64,000 nt of DNA. It comes from Osedax fenrisi (lineage: Eukaryota; Annelida; Polychaeta; Sabellida; Siboglinidae). Made by a program: the position numbers and the translations under genes. Numbering within the stretch: the stretch's first letter is position 1; the number at the start of each line of letters is the position of its first letter. Positions 43,401 to 51,289 of this stretch are shown piece by piece. Location: NCBI GenBank assembly GCA_964019155.1, contig OZ025245.1:15726019-15790018 (forward strand). Direction: 5' to 3'. The notes beneath the pieces are model-generated. The model saw only the letters and a list, made by a program, of their open reading frames with translations, was not told the DNA's origin and made no database searches.

Positions 43401-45895
43401 CGTATTGTGACATATAACTACACATTCTCTGTGACACGATGATGACTCTATTAGCTATGTTCTATGGTATTATTACACTGAAATATACACTATTCTGCGG
43501 GCGAAACCTGGCAATTAACTCAATATATATATAAGAAATTCAATAAATAAATATTATTATTATTAACTTTATTTAACCCTGTTATTGGGGGGGGGGGTTA
43601 ACCCAGGGTTAACAGTGTTTCATATACAAGTATCTATAGTATTAGTAACTCCACTGTTTTATCTCATTCTCTATCGCTCTCACTCTCCCTCAACGAAGAA
43701 CATACACACACACACTCGCGAGGCATCTATTGAATAGTGTCTCAGCAATTCATGTAGTTGACATGAGTAATGTCATGTAGTTGACATGCGTAATGTCTTG
43801 CAACTATGAAGTTAATCGAATATATAGCATTACTATTATATAGCAAAAATTATAAAATATATTTTTTCAAATTATTTTTCTAAAACACGTTTTCTAAATG
43901 TAAATATATAAGTAAAGGTTTTATAGTTTATAGAACTTATAAACCATAAAGTATTATATTATCACTTATGAACTAATTAACGGACGGGGGGCTAACCGAG
44001 GAACATGATAGCCGACTGAAACGAAACCATCAACGAGATCATCGTAGGCACCACGGACAGCTTCCTGTTGCTCAGCAGAAACTCTCTACGGGGGGGCGGT
44101 TGGTTTCAGATGTGAACGTTTGTGCAGGTGAACGATTGAGATCTGATACACAGCGATGCGCGCAATAATGCCCTGATACCTACCCTGATACGCAGCGATG
44201 CATAGACTGTAATACATATAAATATTACATACACTGATACACACTCATACTTGCTATGATGTACTTATTTATAGATCGATGCATAGATGCATACACTGAT
44301 ACATACGTAGAGAAGATAGAGAGTTCACTACGCGAGGAAATAGTACCCTATTTAATATATTAGATATTTGATACGAATGAATGAATGAAAATAGTTTATT
44401 GTGTTCAGAAAGTACTTCTTAAAGGAGAGTACTAGAGATTATCTCATAATCTATACTCACAAAGAGGGTACTCTCCAATAAAAATATATCAAGATTGTTG
44501 TATATCTGGGTGTGTACCGCTAAATGGATATGAGAATGTAGATATGTATGTATGGATAACACAAAGGTTCAAGGTTCAAGGTTTATTAGTATGGGGAAAG
44601 GTAATATGGGATATAGTGAAGCAAGGAGTGTGGAGTACTGACTGCCGAGTGTAGAAACCCGGGAGTTCTTATAGGGAGCGTGGAACGCACGCCTATACAT
44701 TTAATACCATATTAGGGAGTTATAGAAGAATGCGCGCGACTTCGATTACGTAATATCGCGCGCGCTCACATTCCAGAGAAACGTGCGTTGTCAATAACAA
44801 GTCGTGGAATTAACCCAGCGTGGTAGGGACATTCGTATATGTGTCTATATATGGGCACATAATATATATGTTGGAATATGGATATCTACTAGTATGCAAT
44901 ACTGCGTAGTATCATAACGTGATATGAATATATATATATATATATGTGAATATATGTGTATCTATATATATATAGGTATATATATAATTGTGTATGCGTG
45001 TATACAGACAATGTATGTGCATTTGTAATATATATATAACAAAGATTACTTCTAAATTAGAAGTTCTAATGCACCAAATACTTGTGGGCGTACGTCTGAA
45101 GTCTCTTAATACACATGTTTCTGGTGTGGCTAGTGTCAGATTATTATAGCACGGACGCGAATGACGCTATCATTATCACTATTTTTTAATTTATTTCATT
45201 TCTAAAATTGTTCGCATACGAAACAATCGATGTGTATATTCCTCTTTCGCCTGCTCATCCTGTGCTTTAGGAGTGCACCTCTAAGTGGCCCCCATCTCTA
45301 TCTCTCACTAATTGACACCACTGGGGGAGACTCGCATACATGTACGGGTGAGTTTAGACTACTATAAGGCTTATATAGTATAAGCATCTATTTACATGTA
45401 TAATATCTAGTCTCTCTCTCTCTCTCTCTCACTCTCTCTCTCTCTCTCATTATTTTTAATTTTTAATAATTACATAGCAAATAATTTATTGTAAAGCAGA
45501 GGCCAGATTTGCGAATATTCTTGCGAATTTTCGAATAAGTGTGGTTTTTATAGATCAAACATGTCAGATATTCATGAATATTCGCTCTTTAAAGTGTATA
45601 TTCGCTCGATAAAGCTAATATTCGCAAATATCTATCATGTTTGATCTATGAAAACCGCGCTTAAATGTGACCTCAACTTAATAAGTATTCAGCGCGATAG
45701 AAAATGTGCTCAGAAATTGGATAACGCCTAACCATTAGAAGACAGGTGTTAAAGGGGTTATGGGTTACACTGTAAGGGTACTAACCCGGTGGTTTTCTGT
45801 TTACCCCCGGAGAGGCCGTGGTACAGGCCTATCAGCAGCGACACCAACAGGAACGATAGGAACACCACGTAGTCCGGCGTGCTTAGGTACACCAT
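17048..45895 (-). CDS. SLC5A-like: SLC5-family sodium-coupled solute transporter, complete, 18 exons
   Basis: Eighteen minus-strand exons join in frame from ATG (45893-45895) to TAG (17048-17050), giving about 604 residues, normal for SLC5A5/6/8/12. Order of motifs: DYVVFLSFLLVSLLIGLY (TM1), SGGKQKTTGEFLLSNR, FQSAIMFLG, AEMSAYG, LTSLFEYLDLRY, LIYMSLALYAPCLAL, SLGGMRAVIWTDVFQ, DPRERHTAWT, YGISQASVQRY, GGSLSSISSSLSG with the Ser-rich TM8 stretch of the Na2 site, WEDLLKPCFP, and ISYLWY. Known of the family: 13-TM LeuT-fold sodium symporters of the plasma membrane for vitamins, short monocarboxylates or iodide. The substrate cannot be assigned. The C-terminus TSKL fits a class I PDZ ligand. Introns are 0.8-3.5 kb, AT-rich and full of tandem repeats. 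ATG context is ACCATGG. Confidence 0.93.
17590..18037. repeat. GGGCTACAAGTTATGG repeats beside the exon 17 donor
   Basis: Two blocks, 17590-17750 (units of about 14 bp, GTTATGGGGCTATAA) and 17955-18037 (about 22 bp, GGGGCTACAAGTTATGGAT). The second block runs into the exon 17 donor (GGGGCTACAGTAACCTG on the plus strand). Confidence 0.8.
18040..18149 (-). CDS. SLC5A-like: SLC5 exon 17
   Basis: 110 nt, phase 1 in and phase 0 out, residues 538-573, cytoplasmic tail: WKTADDKVLPDELFINFRR and GFSWNDDKYERE. No strong homologue motif, but phase, splice sites (CAACAG and CAG|GTTACT) and composition support it. Confidence 0.78.
18316..18615 (+). mobile_element. tRNA-derived SINE, copy 1
   Basis: Head with A box (GTGTGGCTCAGTGGCTAAGG) and B box (GGGTTCGACCC), body with GATCGGCTCTCGTTAAAACC and AGAGCGGCTTCGAAGGGACA, tail TTCCTGGATGGGATGAAAGG-ACTCCACC, then AATAAC repeats. 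Confidence 0.9.
19743..19885. mobile_element. Small element with GATGGGCA termini
   Basis: Ends GATGGGCACCGATC and GATCCTGCCCATC. The inside repeats CCGATCCT with T-rich spacers. Confidence 0.55.
19934..20103. repeat. Foldback repeat beside the exon 16 donor
   Basis: Arms of about 34 bp: GACCATAGAGCTAGAGAGAG and onward at 19936, its inverse (CTCTCTCTAGCTGTACGGTC) ending at 20102. In the gene sense it starts about 10 nt after the exon 16 donor. Confidence 0.8.
20113..20213 (-). CDS. SLC5A-like: SLC5 exon 16
   Basis: 101 nt, phase 2 in and phase 1 out, residues 504-536: TGLNNWFVISYLWYLPLGA then the last membrane helix ending AVSTFI. The SYLWY motif is typical of the last TM of SLC5A5/6/8. Acceptor CTTTCAG, donor ATAA|GTTAGT. 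Confidence 0.9.
20349..20620 (+). mobile_element. tRNA-derived SINE, copy 2 (head diverged)
   Basis: Same body and tail as copy 1 with a mutated head (GTTGTCTGAGGCGTCAGACG). It lies about 135 bp upstream of SLC5 exon 16 in the gene sense. Confidence 0.88.
21928..22376. repeat. 19-bp G-rich minisatellite in SLC5 intron 15
   Basis: About 23 copies of GGCGAGAGGGCGGAGGTGG with small variants. In the gene sense it is C-rich. Overlapping Pro/Arg-rich open frames on both strands are artefacts of the repeat. Confidence 0.93.
22583..22773 (-). CDS. SLC5A-like: SLC5 exon 15
   Basis: About 191 nt, phase 0 in, needs phase 2 out. It encodes GAMIGSICGFSIVIF (TM), a Ser/Thr/Pro-rich extracellular loop with an N-glycosylation sequon NQT, and SALPQALVSF. 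Two in-phase donors exist, CTT|GTATCG (ending at 22583, used here) and CGT|GTACAT (ending at 22595); the choice changes the protein by four residues. The start is supported by acceptor CTGCCAG. Confidence 0.8.
22774..23400 (-). repeat. Degenerate copies of the exon 15 acceptor edge
   Basis: The exon start and acceptor (plus-strand CTGCCTATCATAGCTCCCTGG) recur at about 22815, 22948, 23098, 23155, 23220 and 23310, as TATCATAGCTGCCTGGCAGG and weaker forms, in GT-rich DNA containing TGTAGTGTAT. Confidence 0.85.
24132..24218 (-). CDS. SLC5A-like: SLC5 exon 14
   Basis: 87 nt, phase 0, residues 411-439: VATQLMGAIASPIFGVF then MAMCFRKSEYI. Compares to the family motif GGPLLGLF-LGMFF. Donor ATA|GTAAGT. 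The acceptor ACTACAG|GTAGCCAC is copied once about 56 bp upstream. Confidence 0.88.
24219..24410. repeat. Copy of the exon 14 acceptor plus GT-rich tract
   Basis: GTGGCTACCTGTAGTGGTGT, the exon 14 acceptor edge on the plus strand, is repeated at about 24271-24291, followed by a GT microsatellite to 24400. Confidence 0.75.
24542..25634. repeat. 12-bp array GATGGTAGTAGT, about 1.1 kb
   Basis: About 91 copies of the 12-mer, with occasional 9-bp units (GGTAGTGAT) whose spacing suggests a higher-order unit of about 170-190 bp in the first half. It lies in SLC5 intron 13. Long open frames through it are repeat artefacts. Confidence 0.95.
25781..25933. mobile_element. TAGTGATG-ended short element, copy 1
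   Basis: Ends TAGTGATGCAGTAAATGATG and CAGCATTTACATCACTA; internal CTCGGCTC repeats. The ends resemble hAT-type MITEs. Confidence 0.65.
26049..26334 (+). mobile_element. GGGGCGCTG MITE, copy 2 with internal insertion
   Basis: Ends TA-GGGGCGCTGGAAC and TTGCAGCGCCCCCC-TA. About 130 bp extra (about 26070-26205, with ACCTTGTAACCTTGTAACC) interrupts the left part compared with the other copies. Confidence 0.88.
26619..26689 (-). CDS. SLC5A-like: SLC5 exon 13
   Basis: 71 nt, phase 1 in and phase 0 out, residues 388-410: VVYGIVAVFMAFILDQ then LPGTIIK. Acceptor TTTCTAG, donor AAG|GTTTCA. It fits the SLC5 helix before the FG-GGP-LG motif. Confidence 0.87.
27011..27369. repeat. Two long TA tracts in SLC5 intron 12
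   Basis: TA microsatellites at about 27011-27069 and 27307-27369. Similar tracts: 3607-3659, 7365-7393, 23805-23834, 59344-59387, 59986-60047 and 61150-61245. Confidence 0.95.
27370..27612. repeat. GATAGTGG-rich and GA-rich tract beside the exon 12 donor
   Basis: Degenerate AGATAGTGGTA repeats followed by pure GA, ending a few bases from the exon 12 donor. Confidence 0.75.
27620..27732 (-). CDS. SLC5A-like: SLC5 exon 12
   Basis: 113 nt, phase 2 in and phase 1 out, residues 350-386: SISSSLSGASANTWEDLLKP, CFPGISELKA and a hydrophobic end. The Ser cluster corresponds to the Na2 site in TM8 of SLC5 transporters. Acceptor CTCTGCAG, donor ATTG|GTAACT. Confidence 0.92.
28341..28438. repeat. TAAG tetranucleotide tract
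   Basis: About 24 copies of GTAA with two single-base phase changes. Pattern GTAAGT reads on the plus strand, antisense to the SLC5 gene. Confidence 0.9.
28740..29210. repeat. Two short minisatellites beside the exon 11 donor
   Basis: 28740-28820 holds seven or so copies of CGACTTCCACT (11-12 bp). 28870-29205 holds degenerate copies of ACCACCAGTTATTACGCAA ending 10 bp from the exon 11 donor. Confidence 0.75.
29216..29304 (-). CDS. SLC5A-like: SLC5 exon 11
   Basis: 89 nt, phase 0 in and phase 2 out, residues 320-348: LLPVYMIQVFSRYRG then AMIYGGSL. Donor CTGAG|GTTAGT. Residues GGSL start the TM8 sodium-site motif completed in exon 12. Confidence 0.92.
29548..29700. repeat. Foldback element next to the 26-bp array
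   Basis: TATATTTCAGGCAAGTTGACGG and TTTCCGGCAAGTTGCCTGAAAT are inverted; CCCCCTT and AAGGGGGTATCC recur. A related CTAATTTCCGGCAACTTGCC stretch occurs at about 46861. Confidence 0.65.
29714..32340 (-). repeat. 26-bp minisatellite: 101 units, each a 5' splice site copy
   Basis: In the gene sense the unit is GTAAGTACATCAG plus CACCTATAATCTG. The distance from the furthest donor-like junction (29730/29731) to the true exon 10 donor (32330/32331) is 2600 bp, exactly 100 periods; a mid-array unit (31031) is in register, so no net indels. The last unit is the exon's own 26 nt. Variants: TAGTAGG or TTATATG for TTATAGG, TAG or CAT at the CAG, and GTGTAC or GATGAAC near the ends. Confidence 0.97.
32331..32466 (-). 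CDS. SLC5A-like: SLC5 exon 10 (its 3' end is a minisatellite unit)
   Basis: 136 nt, phase 2 in and phase 0 out, residues 275-319: VVLLAIPTVFCMASLVCYGG, FTHFVDSECDPKGAK and FISTYNL. Donor CTG|GTAAGT. The last 26 exon nucleotides differ at only two positions from the 26-bp unit filling the next intron. Confidence 0.94.
32662..32706. repeat. Perfect hairpin in SLC5 intron 9
   Basis: 19-bp exact arms (CATCGATGTAAATAAAAGT) around TTTATT. Confidence 0.85.
33005..33517 (-). repeat. Decaying copies of the exon 9 3' end and donor
   Basis: About five partial copies of the last 50-70 nt of exon 9 with its donor, near 33010-33058, 33080-33150, 33195-33235, 33290-33357 and 33416-33485. The shared core reads ACCTCCTAGCCTGCTTCAG on the plus strand, followed by AGCAATACCTCTG. 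The copy nearest the exon is almost identical; those further away are increasingly mutated, with C-rich spacers between. Confidence 0.88.
33518..33658 (-). CDS. SLC5A-like: SLC5 exon 9
   Basis: 141 nt, phase 2 in and out, residues 228-273: FSVDPRERHTAWTF, WMSGYGISQASVQRY and TLKQARR. These match the family motifs DP-RHT-WT and YG-NQ-QVQRY. Donor AGGAG|GTTAGT. About 70 nt of its 3' end are copied several times downstream. Confidence 0.94.
33665..33815. repeat. About 22-bp minisatellite upstream of the exon 9 acceptor
   Basis: About seven copies of GATGAGTCATCGGTAGTAGC with indels, starting a few bases from the exon 9 acceptor. Confidence 0.8.
34362..34500. repeat. Imperfect inverted repeat with GAGATCTCG ends
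   Basis: GTGGGGAGAGATCTCGCGTG at the left and CTCGCACGAGATCTCCCGCT at the right. The middle has CACGAAATCACCG, which also occurs near 16631. Confidence 0.55.
34828..34901 (-). CDS. SLC5A-like: SLC5 exon 8
   Basis: 74 nt, phase 0 in and phase 2 out, residues 203-226: GSYNVGGVSHVFSTMK then NRIEMIS. It is the variable loop before the conserved DP-RHT motif. Acceptor CTTACAG, donor ATC|GTTTGT. Confidence 0.85.
35871..36026 (-). mobile_element. GGGGCGCTG MITE, copy 3
   Basis: About 156 bp, TA on both sides, ends GGGGCGCTGCAAC and GTTACAGCGCCCC. Best-preserved copy. TA duplication and size suit a Tc1/mariner-type MITE. Confidence 0.9.
37417..37497 (-). CDS. SLC5A-like: SLC5 exon 7
   Basis: 81 nt, phase 0, residues 176-202, beginning GGMRAVIWTDVFQ, one of the most conserved SLC5 motifs. 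Donor AAG|GTTAGT. The acceptor CCACAG is preceded in the gene sense by 95 units of a pyrimidine-rich 10-mer. Confidence 0.95.
37521..38470. repeat. 10-bp minisatellite, 95 units, next to the exon 7 acceptor
   Basis: Units TAAGGAGGTG with variants TTAGGAGGTG, TAAGGGGGTG and TTAGTAGGTG stay in exact 10-bp register for 950 bp, with visible higher-order blocks. In the gene sense the unit is pyrimidine-rich (CACCTCCTTA), placed immediately upstream of the exon 7 acceptor. Confidence 0.96.
39389..39456 (-). CDS. SLC5A-like: SLC5 exon 6
   Basis: 68 nt, phase 1 in and phase 0 out, residues 154-175: SGIALNITVPLMSVICVC then YTSL. The acceptor has a textbook TACTAAC branch point 21 nt before CACGCAG and a long pyrimidine-rich stretch. 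Donor CTG|GTTAGT, followed by a donor-adjacent duplication of period about 60 bp. Confidence 0.88.
40242..40293 (-). CDS. SLC5A-like: SLC5 exon 5
   Basis: 52 nt, phase 0 in and phase 1 out, residues 136-152: LIYMSLALYAPCLALKY. The donor chosen is TACT|GTTGGT. The stronger-looking GTAACT four bases on would shift the frame against exon 6, and the chosen join gives ALKYLSG, which lines up without a gap to the family motif ALNAVTG. Confidence 0.82.
40922..41216 (-). mobile_element. tRNA-derived SINE, copy 3
   Basis: Full length and reversed: GTTATT tail repeats at the left, GGTTCGAGCC B box and head GTGTGGCTCAGTGGCTAAGG at the right. In SLC5 intron 4, in the gene's own orientation. Confidence 0.9.
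41643..41711 (-). CDS. SLC5A-like: SLC5 exon 4
   Basis: 69 nt, phase 0 on both sides, residues 113-135, beginning YLDLRYDSKALRK. It continues the SLC5 motif YLEKRF after exon 3. Donor GCG|GTTAGT. A degenerate repeat of ACCTGTACCTGAACATGT (41570-41635) lies beside the donor. Confidence 0.9.
42240..42496 (-). repeat. Two extra copies of the exon 3 3' end and donor
   Basis: Two roughly 120-bp units (from 42245 and 42371), each with about 60 nt of exon 3 end (CAGACTGGTAAGCTTAAGGG core on the plus strand), the GTTAAC or GTTAAT junction, and a G-rich GAGAGAT intronic part. The third unit is the real exon. Confidence 0.92.
42497..42633 (-). CDS. SLC5A-like: SLC5 exon 3
   Basis: 137 nt, phase 1 in and phase 0 out, residues 67-112. 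It encodes FVAEMSAYGFSIWPGY, a hydrophobic helix, and VLHPLKLTSLFE. About 60 nt of its 3' end plus the donor GAG|GTTAAC are repeated twice in the following intron. Confidence 0.92.
42640..43370. repeat. 408-bp direct duplication upstream of the exon 3 acceptor
   Basis: CATCAAGAACGG occurs at 42848 and 43256, with matching flanks on both sides (AATCACAC then CTTAG, and CGTGTGGTTTTTATAC). A weaker third copy may begin near 43430. It starts within a few bases of the exon 3 acceptor. Confidence 0.8.
43997..44085 (-). CDS. SLC5A-like: SLC5 exon 2
   Basis: 89 nt, phase 2 in and phase 1 out, residues 38-66. It encodes EFLLSNRKLSVVP and FQSAIMFLG, the substrate/sodium-path TM2 region. Acceptor CCCCCGTAG, donor CTCG|GTTAGC. 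Confidence 0.9.
45539..45660. repeat. Inverted repeat in the SLC5 first intron/5' side
   Basis: About 50-bp imperfect arms with GGTTTT-ATAGATCAAACATG, and AATATTCGC repeats inside. Lies just downstream of SLC5 exon 1, in intron 1. Confidence 0.7.
45786..45895 (-). CDS. SLC5A-like: SLC5 exon 1 (start codon)
   Basis: 110 coding nt, residues 1-36, leaving phase 2 with donor CCGG|GTTAGT. It begins MVYLSTPDYVVF, holds TM1 and ends SGGKQKTTG, matching the usual SLC5 N-terminus. An apparent earlier GTAAAC inside GGKQ is not used, because skipping it keeps the conserved GGKQ-TT motif and the phase. Confidence 0.9.
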
Positions 45896-46089
45896 GGTTA
45901 ACTCGTGTTCAACTCGTGTTCAGTTCGTGCTTAACTCGGGTTCAACTCGTGTTCAGTTTGTGCTTAACTCGTGTTCAGTTCGTGCTTAACTCGTGTTCAA
46001 CTTGGGTTCAACTTGGGTTCAATGCAGCGGTAAACTCGTGTTCAACTCGGGTTCAGTTCGTGCTTAACTCGTGTTCGACTTTATGTTCT
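45896..46089 (-). other. Probable 5' UTR of the SLC5 gene
   Basis: Reading upstream of the ATG there is an 11-bp repeat without any ATG, then an acceptor-like CTACAG ending at 46090. A non-coding first exon further upstream is therefore likely, but I did not find it. Confidence 0.45.
45899..46083. repeat. 11-bp minisatellite directly upstream of the SLC5 start
   Basis: About 16 units of AACTCGTGTTC, AGTTCGTGCTT and AACTCGGGTTC types, kept in 11-bp register apart from one 12-bp unit (AATGCAGCGGTA). It starts within 4 bp of the ATG and so probably forms most of the 5' UTR. Confidence 0.85.
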
Positions 46090-48890
46090 CTGTAGGTACG
46101 TGGGAAACATTAGTGTCGTGATTGTTAATCCTAAAGTTTAGATATCGGAACTAAAAGTTATTTCATTAAAAAGCGATTCTTGTATACATTCTATATCAAC
46201 TTACATTCTAATACTACACACTAATTTACATACTAATTTACATACTGATTTACATACTAATTTATATACTAATTTACATACTAATGGTATACATTTTATA
46301 TATTAATTGTTATTTTATTTTTATATAACGATTTCAATATGTTGAATAGAGTAACTATATTAAAAAAAAATAATGTTAACAATAATATATAAATAAATAA
46401 TTAAGTTATTTCTATTACAGTCAATTTAATTAGAAATTCATTACAATTAGTATCCTAAAATAATTATTATATTTGACCTTGAAATTAGTTATACTAGTTA
46501 GGTTCGTACACTAATACAGTTATTATTATAACTTTATTTACTTCATATAAATTATAACATTAATATAATAATTCATAATTACCAAGTAATTGTATTACAT
46601 TAATTATAGTAAACTGATTATTCTTTATTCTCGTCATTCAATAGTATTGCATTAGCTATATATTCACTGGGCCTATGCAATATACTATGTAACGTGTCTT
46701 GAATATAAAGTAATAGATTAAACAGTATTATTTGGATAAATATAATATTATATATGTGTTAAGGGGATTGCACTAATAAGACACTACCAGTATTTCCAGA
46801 AATATTGTCAGGAAACTTTTGCTGGAAAGTGATTTCTATCAAGTTGTAGTGAGATACCACCTAATTTCCGGCAACTTGCCTTGCAAAAATGCGTCTTTAT
46901 CAATTAACATTACACACAAAATGAAATCACCGATAGTTGTGTATATAATAATAACAATAATATATATATAAACATGTACCATGTCGATTCGGGTATCGAT
47001 TCATATCTATTTTTTCTTTCATATTTTTGTTTATTTATTTTTTGTTTACCTAATCAACTATAGTTTACTACAGATATATATATATATATATATATATATA
47101 CACCTATAAGAAAGTGAACTACATTGCTGTAGATATGATCATGTCCTGTCCTAGCTCGGAGCACTAATGAGTTTATTATAAACAAATATCTTCTATACAT
47201 ACATAATTATCATATTCGAGTATTAAACATTGTTATTGTAATTTGATACTATAATGGATGTATTCGCGATTGTAAAAGTTTATTATTTTAATAATTTATA
47301 GTCGATGGTCGATCAATTTATAAATATATAATATAACTGCTCAATATATATATAAATAATATGTATATAATATATATTATAAGTATTATATATATATGAA
47401 TATATATTTAATATAGTATAAATTATCTTAAATTAGTAATAAATTTCATATTTATTTTTATAGTAATAAGTATTATACATAAATTATGTAACATAATATA
47501 TATATAAGTAGAATATAGATGTATTTAATAAAATTCTCTAGGGCATTAATAACAAACTAGCCTCTATAGGTACAATGTGACATCTCTGAATGATTCATCA
47601 TATGCTATAAATAACAATCGTGTATCATAATCAGATTACCAGTAATAGTAACCACACACATATTGTGTAGTGAAATACCTATGAATTATTTATTATATAA
47701 GTAGGCTGAACTTAATTGTGTGTTTTATATGTGTACAAATATATAAAAAAGATACACTATATGCTTTCACATGCGCAGAATTCACTACTAATATTGTTAC
47801 ATAAGTATTGTTGTTTTGTGTCCTATTGTCTTATTGTATTTCACATCTACTTTATATGTGTATTTCAATAGTACTTGAATATATACTTAACTAAATAACC
47901 TGTCTGTATGTCTATCTGTACTTTCTCTCTACATATTGCGGGTATATATATATACACAGGATTCGCAGAATGCTATATCTTACTTGACAATGCATTTTAA
48001 CTAGAGTTAGTGGGGCATCCCTAGTGTTAAAATAAAAAGTGTATCACTCAAAGGTAAATTCTGCAGTCTAATGCTTTACAATTAATTTTCCTAAACGTAT
48101 ATGTAAATATATAATACCCCTTATATTATACTATACTACCTCTTATACTATAAACCACCGCTAATACTACTGCACTATAGCTTAAACTATAATACTAGTA
48201 ATCATATATGAATGTTACTCTATAGTAATATTGTTTATATACCATGGTGTACTATTTGAATATATTATTTATGGGGTAAGCTAGTCAAGTAAGAATGTTT
48301 GTGTTAGAAAAATAAATATTTTTTTTTATTAAACCTCGTAGATATCAATTATATGAAGCAACAAAGTTTGATCTTTAATTAAAATAATTTATCTTAATTT
48401 ACATTAATTAAAAAATAAAAAAAATTTAAATTAAATTTAAATTTTTTAATAATTTGTTACTTTATTAATATTATATACACGTATTTTCCAAATATTTTAT
48501 TTTTATGACAATATAATTGTAATACATGTTATATCATAATATGTCATATACCACTCTTATACCTTTTGTTACCACTATTAGAACTTATACAATGTAATAC
48601 AACTGCAAGTATACTATTAATCTATATTCTGTAATTATTCATGCATGCATACATTGTATACAGAACAGTATACTAGCTAGTAAGAATGATAGATTTTCAA
48701 GTGCAATTGGAATCAAATGGTAATTGAAAGTTGTTTACTATCCTACAATTAGGTCATGGTCACTAGTTTTCCTATCATGTTATATAATCTCAGTCATTGT
48801 TGTTGTTTGACTGTATGGGCCATAGTTCTATATACAATTTTTAGAAAGTCTATCTATATGCAGCATATTATTTATATATAAAACTTTGCA
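46090..48890. other. AT-rich region upstream of the SLC5 gene
   Basis: No exon or promoter motif I can support. 46785-46905 has ATTTCCGGCAACTTGCC, related to the foldback element at 29548. Confidence 0.55.
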
Positions 48891-48939
48891 TAATATGGAT
48901 AAATATATATATATATATATGTAGGTATTGTTTATTTAA

Positions 48940-49541
<602 letters not shown>

Positions 49542-49876
49542 ATGCATATATGATATTAAGCTGTCTTCACACCAAAAGAATAACCGGAAAAAAAAGAATT
49601 TGCCTGATTTGTATAGCCCGATAAATTGCGCAGTTTCGGTGTGAATACCGGGAAGGTAGATGCATGCCTTATGCATGCGTTAATAAATAAATTACCTATT
49701 ACATCTTTGTATTACCCGATATCAGGTAAATGTTTTAAAACGAATACATAATAAATACTTTTCTTAGAGCCTATTTTTATCGGAGTGAACTGTAGCTCTA
49801 GCTAGTGATAAGCTTGTTGTATACTCCACTGCTGTGCAATGAATGCCTTCTACCTGTGTGGGAGTGCACATACTTA

Positions 49877-50034
49877 GGGGTGCTGCAACAGGGGGGGGGG
49901 CGGGGGAGATATGTCCCCCTCATTTTAAAATCTAGGGGGACCTCCTATGTATTGGTCCCCACCCACTTTTACCACAACATTTATTTTGATTGGTTGGTCC
50001 CCCCCCTACATACACACCATCGTTCCAGCGCCCC
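49877..50034 (-). mobile_element. GGGGCGCTG MITE, copy 4
   Basis: Ends GGGGTGCTGCAAC and GTTCCAGCGCCCC; the same internal blocks as copy 3. The right-hand TA is mutated. Confidence 0.88.
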
Positions 50035-50999
50035 TGATTATAGTATAGGTCTATTGGTGAATCGTTAAATTCAATCTCATCGCTTGCCTATGAAATATTA
50101 TCGCGAAACAAAAATTTTTATTCGAGATATACGTACACTCTTAAGTGTATTAGAAAAATATATATACACATATATATATATATTAATATATCTGTTAGAA
50201 ACAACTAATTTAAAGTGTATATAAACTGTTAAAAGGGTCACGACATAACACAATGAAATGAGAAAGTAGGTCGAGGAGTACAGTAAACACATGCAGGTTA
50301 CGTGACACACAGTGTATCAGCGATGCGGAAATGGGGTCACAGTGATATACATCTACAACTGGTGATAGAGACACCTAGAGACTATGCGATGTGATGAGAC
50401 TAGTGTTTATCGTACACAGTAACTGTGATGTTAATGACCCGTAGATATGCACAGCAATCAACTCTTGAAAAACTATAATTTATTTTGGGTAATAAAGGTA
50501 ATGACTTCATACATTCAGCCGAAACAGTGATAATGATTAACTACTTCGATGACTTCTAATAAATCAATTACTTAAAACTTTATCATATTAATATAGTCTG
50601 TACTCTATAAAATAGACTTAATGTGTTAACGGATTCTTATTGATATATAATATAGATCAATTTGACTACATTTTCATACTTATATATTATAAATAATGTA
50701 TGAAAATTAATGCACGTATAATTTAAACACATTTGATTTAGTATATCCAAATATATATATATATATATAAATGATATTTAATAACATGTAAAACTAATTA
50801 ATCAATACACACTAGTACATTGTATTATTAATAATCAATTCTTGTAGTAAATTATATTAATACTATTTAATATTAGTTATATATTAATAATTTATATTAC
50901 TAATTAGTATCTACAGTAGCTATGATAATTATTAGGTTAATCATAATTAACACAATATAGTGTTAATGTATTCCTATTTATAGTACTAGAGTAGGTACA

Positions 51000-51056
51000 A
51001 GGTCATGTAACTATACACTCAAGGTCATGTAACTATACACTCAAGGTCATGTTTAC
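51000..51056. repeat. 22-bp repeat AAGGTCATGTAACTATACACTC
   Basis: Two and a half copies, the last partial one running into the donor of the possible exon at 51057. Confidence 0.8.
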
Positions 51057-51131
51057 ACGGTCATTAAAATCATCGCGGACTAGATCATGTGCGACGGTAA
51101 AATCACGTCGAAGATTAAAATCTACGATAAC
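51057..51131 (-). pseudogene. Possible exon or pseudo-exon with WNK/OSR1_C-like motif
   Basis: A 75-nt open stretch reads VIVDFNLRRDFTVAHDLVRD then DFNDR, with donor CGT|GTAAAC and a poor acceptor (GAAAAG). The pattern hydrophobic-x-F-D/N-L-x-x-D followed by A-x-x-L-V resembles the CCT/PF2-like domain of WNK and OSR1/SPAK kinases. The frame stays open upstream to 51160 (VVLLKLNEK) and then meets TGA. No other kinase exon was found nearby. Donor-side repeats (below) are like those at the real exons. Weak call. Confidence 0.25.
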
Positions 51132-51289
51132 CTTTTCATTGAGTTTTAGAAGTACGACAATGTATCATCGTAGATATTTACTGTATAAATACGCGCGTGT
51201 AAGTAAACTATCTAAATCTGGGGCAACACTTGAACGTATTCCAGCACGAATATTCACGTGTATGGCTTCTGCTTAATTCTCATTAGTAT

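Noticed and set aside
51049..51276. 75-codon plus-strand frame rich in Arg and Ser
   Set aside because: No family recognised, and the antisense reading is a better match to a known fold; no splice support on the plus strand.
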